Positions 12,545 to 23,860 of a DNA stretch of 64,000 nucleotides are shown in pieces (the stretch's first letter is position 1; each line of letters starts with the position of its first letter). Both the position numbers and the translations under genes were made by a program. Under the pieces are notes generated by a model that saw only the letters and a list, made by a program, of their open reading frames with translations, was not told the DNA's origin and did not search any database. Location: NCBI GenBank assembly GCA_007258455.2, contig VDFB02358134.1, forward strand, positions 213,675,314-213,739,313. The letters are read 5' to 3'. Origin of the DNA: Sequoia sempervirens (taxonomy: Eukaryota > Streptophyta > Pinopsida > Cupressales > Cupressaceae).

Positions 12545-12960
12545 CAAGGTTCCTCTAAGTTTTGGATGCTATGCTTTGATGGGTCCAAGTCCAAATAAGG
12601 AGCGAGAGTTGGATTTGAGCTTATCAACCCTCTAGGTAAGACATATTTTGCTTCTCATAGACTTCATTTTTATTACATGAACAATGTAACAAAGTACGAG
12701 CCATTATTCTATGGTCTCTTGATGGCTCTAAGGAAGAAAGTCAAAAAGTTGCAAGTCTTTGGCAACTTAGAGCTAGTAGTAAAACAAGTCCGAAAGCTAT
12801 ATTCCTATCATGATAGGAGACTAGCAAATTATAGGCATAGATTTTGGGATCTCATAGAAGGCTTAGATGTGTTTAATATTTAGTTGATCCATCACTCCGA
12901 GAATCATACTACTGATGCCTTGGCGCAGGAAGCTAGTACCCTCTAGCCCCTTTCCCTATC
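12545..12960 (+). pseudogene. RNase H-like domain located before RT (element A)
   Basis: The frame (same as the following RT) gives FWMLCFDGSKSK, then G.RVGFELINPLGKTYFA, NNVTKYEPLFYGLLMAL, LQVFGNLELVVKQV, YHDRRLANYRHRFWDLI and finally HHSENHTTDALAQEAS. This matches the additional, 'archaeal-type' RNase H (aRNH) of Tat-lineage elements: D in the FDGS strand, E in the YE.L helix, the strand where D normally occurs (here GNLE, so D appears lost), and the last acidic residue in TTDALA. It sits between protease and RT, whereas the ordinary RNase H follows RT. Stops are present at 12596 and 12881. Confidence 0.78.
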
Positions 12961-13030
12961 TGGGTTAAAGAATTTCATTGTTGAGCTTACCTTCACTCCC
13001 TCGGTGCCAAATAATATCACCAACTTCTAG

Positions 13031-14020
13031 GTGTTCAACGATGAAAAGAATATCTTGGATTTCATTACCAGCTTCGATGTGTTTGCAACTCAGATAATTG
13101 ATGAAACGAACCCTATAGAGGCTAAATTAGATCAGATCATCCCTTCCATCGTTACTCACACCATCCCTCTCAAGCCAGATGTGAGACCTTTTCGGCAGCA
13201 TCAGCACCCTATCAATGGATTGCTGGAACCCATAATCTACAAGGAAGTTCAGAAGTTGTTGTCTTCTAGAATTATATTCCCAGTTAGACACTCCACGTGG
13301 GTGGAAAAATTGGTCCCATTCAAGAAAAAGAATGAAGAAATTAGATTATGTGTGGACTTCCGCAATTTGAACAGATCTTTAGAGAAAGACAACTATCCAA
13401 TTCCCTCACTGGATGAAGTGTTGTAAATAGCTAATGGATCTCAGATGATATCTTTCTTGGATAGATACGCGGTCTATAATTAGGTGATGGTATAGTTTGA
13501 AGATAGGCATAAAACGGATTTCACCACAAAATGGGGAACCTTTGCATACAGAAGAATGCCATTTGGACTAATCAATGTTGGTGCAACCTTTCAACATGCC
13601 ATGGATATTTCTTTCAAGGATTTGATTAGAAAATGCATCATCATCGACATGGATGACCTCACTATGTTTTCAAAGAAAAGAGAGGATCGCATCTCTAATT
13701 TTTGTAAGGTCTTCCAGAAGTGTAGAGAATTCAGAATATCCTTGAATCTGAAGAAGTGTATCTTTGGAGTTACAGAAGGGAAGTTCTTGGGCCACATGAT
13801 CTCAAAGAAGGGAATTTCAATAGACCCCGAATGCATCCAAGCCATTCTAAAGATTTTGCTTCCAGGCAGCAAGAACGAGTTGAAATCCTTCTTTGGAAAG
13901 ATCAATTTCGTCAGGAAGTTCATCACTGGCTTTGTTGAAATAGTCAAGCCAGTCAATGCTATGCTAAAGAATGATGCCAAATTTGAATGGACTTCGAAAG
14001 CCAAGCGGGATTTTGAATAA
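13031..14020 (+). pseudogene. reverse transcriptase of element A
   Basis: One frame carries most RT blocks: VRPFRQHQHPIN, KEVQKLLSSRIIFPVRHSTWV, LVPFKKKNEEIRLCVDFRNLN, DNYPIPSLDEVL, ISFLDRYAVYN (first catalytic Asp kept), FTTKWGTFAYRRMPFGL, then IIIDMDDLTMFSK at 13637-13675, where relatives have YQDD (both Asp kept, first residue changed), and GKFLGHMISKKGI. The thumb/connection KSFFGKINFVRKFI is also seen. Three in-frame stops lie at 13424, 13481 and 13493 and one at 14018. The upstream linker includes a phrase of the VFDDDA type usual between the N-terminal RNase H and RT in this group. Confidence 0.9.
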
Positions 14021-14043
14021 ATTAAGAAGGCAATTATGACGTA

Positions 14044-14400
14044 CCAGTACTAGTCAGCCCAGATTACCTGAAGCCGTTTTACATTTATTCATTTGTTTCA
14101 TATCACTCATGTGCCAGCATATTGACTTACAAAGATGATCAAGGGAGCGAACACCCAATCACCTTCATGAGTGCTCCACTGAAATATGATGAGTTGAGAT
14201 ACCATAACATTGAAAAACAAGCATATGCCTTAGTCAAAGGAGTTAAGAAATTTTGACACTACATCTTGCGGAATAAGGTGTTTGCAATTGTGCACCTGAC
14301 CTAGCTGCTAAGACTCTCTCTATGCAGACCGAACTGGGAGAAAGAAGAGCCAAATAGGTCACTTTTTTGTAGGAATATGATATGGAGATCCATCCCATGA
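14044..14400 (+). pseudogene. RNase H (after RT) of element A
   Basis: A +1 shift after 14020 restores the frame PVLVSPDYLKPFYIYSF, then HPITFMSAPLKYDELRYHNIEKQAYALVKGV and HYILRN. This is the usual Ty3/gypsy RNase H. The helix Glu (IEKQAYA) is kept, but the DAS/DAT strand aspartate is missing. A stop separates KKF from HYILRN at 14254. RNase H would remove the RNA strand during cDNA synthesis. Confidence 0.72.
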
Positions 14401-14589
14401 AGTTACTCTGAGGGCAAGCCCTCACTTGAACGATAGTTGAAACAATAGCTAAAGTTGGACCCAAGCTCACCGCACAGTAGTACCAACTAGAGGATGTTTC
14501 TCCCAAAGAGTGGTACGATGACATCATCTATTATCTGCTGAACAAAAAGTGCCCATCCTGACTGCAAGGAGTACAAAAACATGCCCTAA

Positions 14590-15760
14590 GGTTGAAAATC
14601 AGTAGTTATATGTTGCAGGGATCTGTATTCAACAAGCACAACCATGAAGGCATCTACCTTAGATGCCTCAGAAAAGAAGAAGTAGCCAGGGTACTGAATG
14701 AATTTCATGATAAATTTGGCACTGGTCATGGATCCAGTCCTTCAACTACCCACCAAATTCTATGGGCTAGGTACTACTGAATGACGGTATTTAAGGATGC
14801 TCACTACCATGTTAGGACTTGACACGTTTGCCAAGTTGTCACTACTAGAGAAAGAAATGTTGTTGTCCCACTGCAACCTGTCCTAGAGGTAAGATTGTTT
14901 GCTCAATGGGGTCTTGATTTCACCAGTCTGGTAAGCCCACCATCCTCTGTAGGCCACAAGTACATTCTAACCACATCTAATTATTGTACTAGGTGGACAA
15001 AAGCAATAGCATGTAGGCAATGTACTACTAAGGTGGTTGTGAATTTTCATGAAAGTTTTATTTTGAATCATTTTGGTTGTCCCTATGCCCTTTTCTGTGG
15101 TAATGGCCTCACCTTTTCCTCACTTAAGTTTGCTATTTGGGCCTTCAATTATGGAATTGTATTGAAGTTCTCACCCAACTATTACCCCCAAGGAAATCGC
15201 CTAGCTGAATCAATGAACAAAAACCTAATAACTATGATAAAAAAAATGCTTCATAGAAACCCAAAAGACTGGCACGCCTAGTTGCATTTTGGCCTCTAGG
15301 TAGATCGTACATGCCACAAGGCTTCCTTGGGTGATTCTCTGTTTCATCTAGTTTACGGTCTAGAACCTGTCTTCTTTGTCCACCTTAAGATTCCCACCCT
15401 CCAGTTTCTCAACTCATACTATAAGGAGGAAGATCGTCAAGAAGCCTACTTAGTTGAGTTGTTGAACCTAGAAGTTTGTGACCGCGCAATTGAAATTTTT
15501 TCCAAATACCATCGCATAGTTAAAATGTGTTCAATCATCGAGCCAAATTCAAGGCCTTTAGGATTGTTGATTTAGTCCTTTGTTGGGATAAGGCCCATGA
15601 AAAGAAAGGGGGACATGACAAATTCGACAAGCTCTGGCTTGGCCCCTTTCAGATTTTAGAAATTTTAATAGATAATTCCATTCGCCTCAAGAGACTCACT
15701 GGAGAGGACGTCTCGTTGCTCGTCAACGAACAACACCTTAGGCATTGTTTCCTTTCCTGA
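14590..15760 (+). pseudogene. integrase of element A
   Basis: N-terminal zinc domain: FHDKFGTGHGSS..TTHQIL, then VRT-stop-HVCQ, where the first of the two Cys is now a TGA stop (near 14820). Core: QWGLDFTS (first Asp kept), FCGNGLTF (second Asp replaced by Gly), QGNRLAESMNK (Glu kept). Stops at 15280 and 15299, and a frameshift near 15525, follow. The C-terminal part, FRIVDLVLCWDKAHEKKGG.DKFDKLWLGPFQI ending at 15758, is the conserved GPF/Y-type module. Loss of one D of the DDE triad makes it inactive. Confidence 0.88.
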
Positions 15761-16672
15761 GCTTTTCAAGACTCATCCTTGTATATAGTTGTATATAGGT
15801 TAGTTTAGGTTTCCCTTTTGCTTCATTGTTGCATCTTTGCTTCGTTTTGCTTATTTTCCTAGCTACTCTTGTTTTTTTTTAGAGTGTTCCTCTATGCCTG
15901 ATGCAGTGGTCGTGCTTGAAATATTAGATAGTCTACTTTATTGTTCGCTCATGTATGTTCTTTGGATAAATCTTCATTCGTAACCATTAATTTTTTATTG
16001 CTCTTGTGAAGTGGTTTCCCTATTTGAACTCTGACTTGACCTAGGACAAGACCCTTGATTGAAGCTTTTCACATTTATCTTAGATCACGTACAAGACACA
16101 CCTTAAATATTTCTAAAGAGCTAAACAATAGCTATTATGAGGTCTCAGCAAGTGAAGAATCTTAAGTCTACTCCAGTAACCACTATAATTCCAAACCCAC
16201 AATAGGCTTTAATGCTTACACAGTTGAGCAAAAGGAAGAGTACTAAAAGAAAATATTATGAAAAAGAAAAGAAAATAAAGTGTTAAACAAGCAACTATGT
16301 GGGTGTACGAGCAACTCTATCGGGGCTATGGATGCCCAACCAACAATAGAGAAATGTTTGTCACATCACAGTGGCAACTTCGTCAGGGATATGGACGCCT
16401 GATTGGTAGCGAAGCAATGTCTAGGTCACTTTTGGGGTCAGATGATATACATAGCTTACCTAGACTGATTAATAGCTGTTTGTTATGGTTTCTGAAGAAA
16501 AGGAATGAATTCACCATACTCACACTTCTAAGATACCCCGTGACTTGATTCAGCTAAGCATCCAGTCCTCCTTCGAGTTTCTTAGTTCACTCTTGGAAAC
16601 TGGCTTCTAGTCTACAAAACTAGATATTTTGGGCTCTGAATGAACATTTATCCTTAGAACGCTCAAGAGCGT
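15761..16672. other. post-integrase spacer
   Basis: No convincing gene. Two related phrases, GCAACTCTATCGGGGCTATG (16309-16328) and GCAACTTCGTCAGGGATATG (16374-16393), form a short diverged direct repeat. Part of this stretch may belong to the nested minus-strand element rather than to element A. Confidence 0.45.
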
Positions 16673-16691
16673 CCTCCCAGCAGAGTCGCCA
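16673..16691 (-). other. primer-binding site of a nested minus-strand LTR element
   Basis: On the minus strand this reads TGGCGACTCTGCTGGGAGG, a primer-site type common in plant Ty3/gypsy elements, two bases after an LTR end reading CACAACA. It fixes the orientation of the LTR at 16694 onward as minus. Confidence 0.65.
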
Positions 16692-16693
16692 TT

Positions 16694-18890
16694 TGTTGTG
16701 CCTATAGCACACACTCCCCATTCAGAATGGGGACCCTCTCTTTTTGCCTTTGCCGAGTCACTTTTTGCCTTCGCCTCATTTTGCATGCCCCTAAATTTTG
16801 AGTTCTAAGTGGTCAGGAAGTCCCAAGGTCGTCATCTTTAGTTGACCAAAGTTCACAACCCAAGAAATGTCCAAGTCCTTGGCCTTTGTGAGGTTTCCTT
16901 GACAGCTTTACCTTAAGTTTCAAAGTTGGTGTCCTTCGCCTCTTGTGGGTCCACCCTTGGGGGCTTCCCTTTGTGCATGGCAGTCTTTCCTTCACTAATT
17001 CACCGGTGGCTGACATGGGATTTCCACCCACATGGTGGGTTTCACGCCCTCCACGGTCACCTTCTTTCACCGCACGTTGAATGACAACACCCAATGTTTC
17101 GTACGTCCTGTGGGACCTGACTTTCCCGCATCCTTTCAAAATCCACACCCAGCTACCCCGTCGGTCATCGTACAAGCAATAAATTTTGGTCATTAATGCT
17201 AAATTTCCTATAAACAGGAGGGTCAACCTATCATTTTCACCGACACAAGTTAGAGAATTGTCAGAGCTCGGACAGCCGCCGCCTCCTCCATGCCCGCACA
17301 ACCTTCCAACTAATTTCAAGTGTTGCATTCATCAAATTCTTTGGGTTTCTTAGGTATGACCGCTACCACCCAACTAAAGCATTTTTTAAGTTGAATTTCT
17401 AAGATTAACTTAAAAATTTAAGGAAAAAATCTAAAATTCTTTAGGCGATCAATTCACCACGAAATTCTGCATCAACCCATTTAAACTTTCCTCAAAAATT
17501 GATCAAACTCAGCCCCTAAAAGCCATGTGGAACTTCACCTTCCCGCCACCATTCTTCACCAGAGCTTTGAGACCTGTGTAGCTCACAAACCCTTTGTCGC
17601 CACTCGAAATGACTTTCAAATGGAAGCCTAAGCATTACAACTTTGTGGGTCCACCTTTGTGGACAGAATCTATGCCATCGCTACCTTGGAAACTCCAACG
17701 AAAACCTAAGTGAAAGTGTGAAACCTAAACCCTCTGGGGGTCCACTATTGTGGGCCACTGTATGCAGGCAGCCCCCATCTAGTGGTTGTTTTTTGCAACG
17801 GACGCCTTCTACCAACATCCTACCTTGCGGGTTCTGCCAAGTCCACTACCTTTGAATGCCTAAAGCAAGGTTTCATTATGGGTCTCTCATAGTGGACTCC
17901 CATCTGCCCACCGCCATCGTTTCACACACTTCCCTCCAAAGGTGAGACCCCCACTCCTGCCTGCATCGTGGACCTCGTAGTCTTCCTTGATAGCGTTGCC
18001 TCGAGCTCTTAGAAAAAAATGTTAAGTCTTAGGCCTTTGCAAACCAAATCTTGTGGAAGTCTCTCCGCAAGTCACCCCACCCTCACCGCCAATCAAAGTA
18101 GTCAAGGACCCTCGTCATTGACGCCATAAGGGCATCGACCTATCCATCTCCCCTCGGAACATTAGGCACAAAATGACCAAGTAAAAGTTCATTGCAAGTG
18201 CTCCTTTGTATACCACCGCCTGTGGCCCACCATCAGCGTGTCATCGTTCACAAACAGTCATGCCCTGCCTTCCACCCACCTTGTGAAGCTAGATTACTCT
18301 ACTGTCATCTGGTAAATCCCATTAATGAAGTGGCTAATGTCGACGCCTTTTGCACACCTGATGATGCAGACCTCCTCCTGTGGGCTGTCGAATCCTTTCT
18401 GCCATCCTTGAATGGCCTTCGTCCAACGACCTTCCACCGATCCTTGTCTGCAAACTTCTAAACAACTGAAACCAAAGGGAAATTTCTCATGCCACCCAAG
18501 TTACTTGTGGACCCCGCCATGCGAGATTCCCATTATGGGTTTCCGCCTGATGACCACTATTTTTAATGGAAAAACTTTGAATGTCTAAGGTGTCCCCTGC
18601 CTTTGCCCTCCTTGAGCCCACATAAGCACAGTAACCAATTGAACACCTCCAAGGACCTCTTGGATGAATTCCCAATGTACCTAAACGTCTTGGAGCCTTG
18701 ACTAACCTCCAAACTCTGAATGTAGGATTTTGAGTGCAGGTGGCCGCCTGTGGGATGTCGTGCCCTCAACGTCGTTTCCCTTATGCCTCCTCTTGACGAC
18801 TGCCAGCCAAAGGAAACCCACATCCCTGGGCTTGCATTGCTATATTTGACCCAAATGAATGCCAAATAATGAATGTTAACAAATATCATG
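16694..18890 (-). repeat. LTR of the nested minus-strand element (right edge approximate)
   Basis: Starts TGTTGTGCC on the plus strand next to the primer site. The sequence is clearly richer in G+C than its neighbours and contains several variants of GGGTCCAC (for example near 16950, 17647 and 17738), suggesting internal diverged repeats. I could not find the partner LTR or target duplication, so the right edge (before the element-A extra ORF) is a guess from the change in composition near 18.9 kb. Open frames here (17328-16813 minus, 18192-18461 plus) have no recognised motif. Confidence 0.5.
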
Positions 18891-18990
18891 ATCTCTAGAA
18901 GATGAATTACTTGGTCTAACCTTCATTTTTAGGATTCCACTAACACTCTAATTTTTTATATAGATACGCTTACTACATTTTTGTTTGTAG

Positions 18991-21900
18991 GATTTATGGA
19001 ATCTATTGTGGGCACATCAGGGCAGTCTACAAAAAAGAAAAGGGAAAGAATGATTCCAAAGCACCGAGGGGAAAAGAGGAGAAAGACCAGATGAAGTATT
19101 AGTTCCATAGGGTGGAAATCACCTCTAAGGTTACCTCAATGTGGGATTCAATATCAGATACCAACCTGGGACATGTAGACATAGATTAATTTAGACAAAG
19201 AATCACAAGTAATCCCATCACTGATAATGCACGGAAGATCCGAAAGAGTGGCCTAGCCAAGGCAATCAGCTTCCCACCCGTGCTTGTGGCCCTAGAACTT
19301 GTAATGGCTTGCAAAGAGTGCTACCACAGTGGTAACAAAAAATCATAGATCATAAAGGCAGGGTGCTAGCAAACCTGTCTACTCGGTCCATAGGTGAGAC
19401 TTTCCATATCCTAACATTCAAACACATGGAGAAAATAGAGAAGGGATACACCGAGAACACATGGAAAGCCAATCCCCTAGCATGTAATAAGTTAATCAAC
19501 CAACATTGGTTGAAAGAAAAGAGGGGAAGTGCCTTTAAGGTACCGCAGGAGCTCTTTAGAAGTGATTTCCATGAAGAGTACCATAATTTGGTCACTCTAC
19601 TAAGCAGAGTAATGGGCCTCCCTTGTGCTACCTTCTTTCAAGAGTGGATGTTTTATTTCATATAAGAGATCATTTGTGGAAAAGAAAAGTTCCACTAGGC
19701 CAAGATCATCAGTGACACCAAGAATGCACAATTTATGGTCGTAAAGAAGACATCATAGTTCTATATGACCTCCTACCTGGTATACCTACTAGTAGAGGCA
19801 TTTCCATACAAAGGCTTATTTGTTATATGAAATCCTCATCAAAAAATCAAAATAATTCAGTAGGATTCAGAGAGATGCCAACCATCGCGGAGGATCTGCA
19901 ACATGAAGGAGAAGAAGAGGTCGAGCACCCATAATCACCACCTACTACCTCTACTCCTGCCATTCCCGTTGCCATTGCTACTCCACCACCCCCTACATCT
20001 TAGGCACTGCCTATTTCCTCTTTGCCTATTGTGGAAATTTCTGTTCACCTTGCTTCCACCTCACCAACAGCCCCAATTATGGTATTATACTCCTCTTCGG
20101 CCATGACATCCTCATTGTTGTCTTCCTCGATGCCCCCTCCATTACCTACTCTTTCCACCACAATATATTTAGTTTCCATTACTACCATGCCTTCTCTTAC
20201 CTTGCACAAGGCATTTTCCAAGTATATTCCAGGAATACCCATTGAGATCTATGGGGTGATAATGAACCCCACTGTCCAAGCAGTGATAGCCCAAATCACT
20301 GCTAGCCTGCCCGTTCCTCCACCACCCACAGAGCCACCCAAAATGGAGGCTACTATGCAAATATCAAAAGAGATGGAGAAGCAACAAAGGGAGGCCACCA
20401 AGGAATAACGGAGGAGCCCGAAGACCCTTTCAAAGAAGAATATTTTGAACATCGAGAAGGCGAGTTGAGCATAAATGTAGACAAGGTGGCAACTGATGAG
20501 GAAAAGTCACAATCTTCGAAGGAGGATGTTGAAGCCCTCAATGCTAAGTACATAATAGAGACCTCTGATCAAGAGCTTGAAGAGGAGTTGTCCCAACAAC
20601 TCAGGGACATAGGAGAGGAGGTGGAATCGGAGAAGCAACCTCCTAAAGAGAAAGAGGACACTAAAGTCAACATGGAGACATTCAAGGAGCCTCCACTAGT
20701 TGGGAAAGATAAAGGCTCTATTTAGGAAGAAGAAATACTACCTGAAGAATGAGAGAGAGAAGAAAAGAAGGAAGAAGACGCTCTGAAGAAGGGTCCTAAG
20801 TCAGAACATCATGTGGAGCTTGAACATGAAACAGAAAGAGTACCTCAGACAGAAGGTGTCACTACGGAGAAAGTGGCCCCCACTAAGTCAAAAAGGAAAA
20901 AGACTATACACATCAAAGACTCAAATGAAGAAGAAGAAAGAACTAAACAAGAAGCCCCAGGTCATGAAGTGAGATGGACCCAGCATGAGCAGAAAGAGGA
21001 AGATGATCATGAATCACCAAGAGAGGAGACTCAAATTCTTGATTGGTTGGAGACGCAGTTATAGAAGAAAACCCTAGCTCTTGTGGATCCAAAGACTAGG
21101 CTTGAGGCTATCTTGGCAAGAGCGCAAACAAAGACTAAGAAGGAAAATAAGCCAAGAGTCTCATCCCATATCACAATTGATGCTTTAGGATCAAGAACCA
21201 TGCAAATTTCCACCCTGGTGATAGAACAAAGGAGAGGGGGTCAGCTACAACATTTCCACAATCGACTTGGCCCCCACGATAAAGGAATAGAAAATTGATC
21301 AGCTCTAGGGATCAGTGGCAACAATCGTCCAACAGATGAACAAGGACAAGTCCTCTAAGGAGGAACTGAAGGCACAAGTGGCAAATCTCAGCGCTTATAT
21401 CTAGCAATGGACATCACTAGAGGAAGAAGCTCCAACTACATCCTCTACGTCCCCACTCCTCTCCCAAGAAGAACTCTCCAACATGGAGAAGATGAAGAAT
21501 TGGACAAAGGCTACTGCAGATTGGTTCCGACAAGTGCTCTATAATGGTGACATGGGCATAGGCCAGGCTTTCTGAACAGCCAACAAATTTTGAGATGTGC
21601 AAAAGCAACTAGAGGGCATAGAAAATATATGTCACCGATTCACTGAGCTATATAGGATTACTTATGCTAAGCTTGAAACCATTCTCAAGATGCCCAAAAA
21701 GACATGGGAGAAGGAGTTGGCCCTTGTAAAAGATGATCACTAGTTGGTAGAAACATGGAAAATGGGACTGGATCATAGGAGAGATGTCCTGGAGAGGGTG
21801 TTACACAAAGTCGAGCTAGACCTCAAATGGGTCAAAGAGCACATGATGGACAATGAAGATTACTTAAAGTTGATGACGGACTACGATATGCCTGTCATGG

Positions 21901-22225
21901 AGCTAGATCCAGAAAAGATCAGGCCATACTTCCATAAGAAGATGGAGCAAGGGGCAGCAGACTCACTAATGCTAGACTTCATGGATTTTGCTGCTAGGGC
22001 ATTGGTTCAATCCGAATAGGTAATTAAGGCCACGCCAAAATGCAATAATAACTAGGAACAAATCACTAGAAGATCTAAGCTGACCTTCCAAGTTCTTCAA
22101 TCTGATATCATGGAGTGGAACAAGCTTCAGGCACTAATTGGAAAATTTGTGGAAAACACCACTCTTCAGAAGAATGAGGCAAAGCCAGTGATAGATGATG
22201 AGTTCCTGATAGTATAAGCTGAGAA
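18991..22225 (+). pseudogene. extra ORF of element A between integrase and 3' LTR
   Basis: Begins at ATG 18991 (MESIVGTSGQST, Lys/Arg-rich), directly after a pyrimidine-rich tract ending TTTGTTTGTAG that looks like a splice acceptor. Then comes a folded-looking region with I.FPPVLVALELVMACKECYHSGN and the open stretch 19363-19665 (SIGETFHILTFKHMEKIEKG, TLLSRVMGLP), a proline/threonine-rich region (~19900-20340), an acidic Lys/Glu-rich coiled-coil region (~20350-21300), and a helical C-terminal region (21744-22019: LERVLHKVELDLKWVKEHM, DMPVMELDPEKIRPYFHKK). Stops and frameshifts break it. No transmembrane segment or signal peptide is evident, so env homology is not supported. The start resembles plant-mobile-domain style proteins only loosely. 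Function unknown. Confidence 0.6.
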
Positions 22226-22261
22226 AAAGAAGGCAGTCACTAGAAGACAAAATTGCTATAG

Positions 22262-23303
22262 TGTTAGGGCACTAAAGGACAAAATAGGAATGAGACAAAA
22301 TTGTATCTTATATTAGTAATGTTTTGGGGGCAGGTGAAACCCTAATGTAAATGAATCTTGGCCACACAATGAGAGTAAATCTTAGCCATTCATTTCACTT
22401 TTGGAAAACTATAAATAGGGGTCTCCTCTCATTTTCAAGAGAGAGTTGAGTTGTTGTAAAGACATGCTACAAAAATTTCAATAGAATTTCATTGCTTTTG
22501 GTGGATTCTTGTGTTTCTCACATGTTGCATGATTCATCTTCTCACATTTGATAGATTTAGATAGATTTACTTTGTTGTTCTAGGTGCTTTCAAGTAGTTT
22601 TAGTAGTTTAGTTCATGTTATCCATTGATATTGAAGAATGATATGGTGTTGATGCTTTCCATGTTCATGTTTTTTGTAGGTTGTTGATGATGAACAATAG
22701 TGTAAAGCTAGTATGAACATAAATTCATTGTTGCACATAAAATTTCATATTTTATTCATGCTTTATGGTGAATGAATAGCTAAAAATCTACACACCTTAG
22801 AAGATAGCACTAGTTTCATGAGACTGTATGATTGTTTGGTTAAGTGGAACTCAGTTATAGGAAGGTTGTCCATTGTAGCGTCCTTCATTGTCATTGTTCA
22901 TCAGTAGTTGCAAGTCTAGGAAATCTTACCTACCTTTTCCCTTTTGACCTTTCTTTGAAATAGTAGTTTAGGCAAAGTTCCAACATCATTGTAAAGCCAA
23001 ATCTGATGTTACCCATGGATTTTTAGACTGTTGTTTTGAACTTGCAGCAATTGCACATCACTTCTAGAATCTCACGTACTCCATTTGAAGATCCAATCTC
23101 CTTCCAACTTAGCAATTTTCCATGCCCCTTGTGATTACCGGCAAATCACATCAATCCACTGAGTTGTTTTTGCAAGTCATGACCTGACACCCGAGAGACC
23201 TTGGAGTAATTTTTTGTAACTTGTTTGTAGGAAGTTGTCTTTCAAGAGAAGTAGTGCTCTTGTGTGTTGCCTATGTTGAGAAGTGCAAAAACACCCATCA
23301 ACA
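22262..23303 (+). repeat. right LTR of element A
   Basis: 1042 bp, TGTTAGGGCAC...ATCAACA, colinear with 8011-9056. The sequence upstream has short purine runs (GAGAAAAAGAAGGCAG near 22220) that could be the polypurine tract, though not adjacent. Following bases AGACC are not repeated at the left end of the element. Confidence 0.87.
22410..22417 (+). promoter_or_regulatory. TATA box in right LTR
   Basis: TATAAATA about 150 bp from the LTR start, followed by a conserved region with AAGAGAGAGTTGAGTTGT, consistent with the U3/R junction. Confidence 0.65.
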
Positions 23304-23619
23304 AGACCCTTCTCAAATTTTCCTACAAACTATCATTTCCAATTTTGTACTTTTGAGAATATTTATTTTTTGTATTAGGTCTTGTTGTTCAATTATTTAA
23401 AGTGCATCAAATCATTTTTGTTTGTTTCTAGACCTTTACTAATGTCCTGAGGACTGAGATCCAGGTCTGATTGACTCACCATTGAGGTTGAAAGTCAATC
23501 TTCACACCTTGTGATCTCTCTCCTTAATGAAATTAGGGAAACAACACCTATTTTAAGATTCCTAAGGTTCTATACAACATCATAAAACCTTTCAGGATTC
23601 CTTTCCTCTTCATTTCACC

Positions 23620-23860
23620 TATTAATACAAGTATGAAACTTATTTAGTTATAAGTTAAACCCTTTTGTTGATATGTAATATATTGAATACACACAAGATT
23701 AGTATGCAAAAAACATTTGATGATGATGTGGTATCTATTTATGAAGGTGCAAGAAAAATGTAAGTACTTGATAATTCCTTTATGGATACTTTTGACAATA
23801 AGTGTCATATCAATAGTTTCTTAAGACTTATCATCAAATAAAATATCATAATGCATAATT
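23620..23860. repeat. direct repeat, left copy (possible LTR remnant)
   Basis: Matches 25925-26270. Shared words include TAAACCCTTTTGTTGAT, TGTAATATATT, CACACAAGATTAG and, further on, ACTTATCATCAAATA. Each copy has indels relative to the other. The pair flanks about 2 kb of AT-rich DNA. Confidence 0.6.

Larger units (their letters stand above)
8011..23303 (+). mobile_element. element A: 15.3-kb Ty3/gypsy (Tat-like) LTR retrotransposon
   Basis: Two direct LTRs (8011-9056 and 22262-23303) begin TGT[CT]AGGGCAC and end ATCAACA. The left is followed by a TGGCGC primer-binding site. The interior contains, in order on the plus strand, gag, protease, an RNase H-like domain, reverse transcriptase, RNase H, integrase with its C-terminal domain, and a long extra ORF. 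LTR identity looks like 92-95% by eye, so the insertion is old. There is no target-site duplication: the left flank is itself a copy of element-A interior. A minus-strand LTR with primer site is nested at 16673 to ~18890. All genes carry stops or frameshifts, so the copy is dead. Confidence 0.88.

Noticed and set aside
16813..17328. 171-codon minus-strand frame in the nested LTR
   Set aside because: Gly/Arg-rich with no motif, inside an LTR-like GC-rich block. A chance opening is more likely, though a transcript search would settle it.
18991..22225. Extra ORF of element A as an envelope gene
   Set aside because: Position fits, but I see no signal peptide or transmembrane helix in the readable parts.
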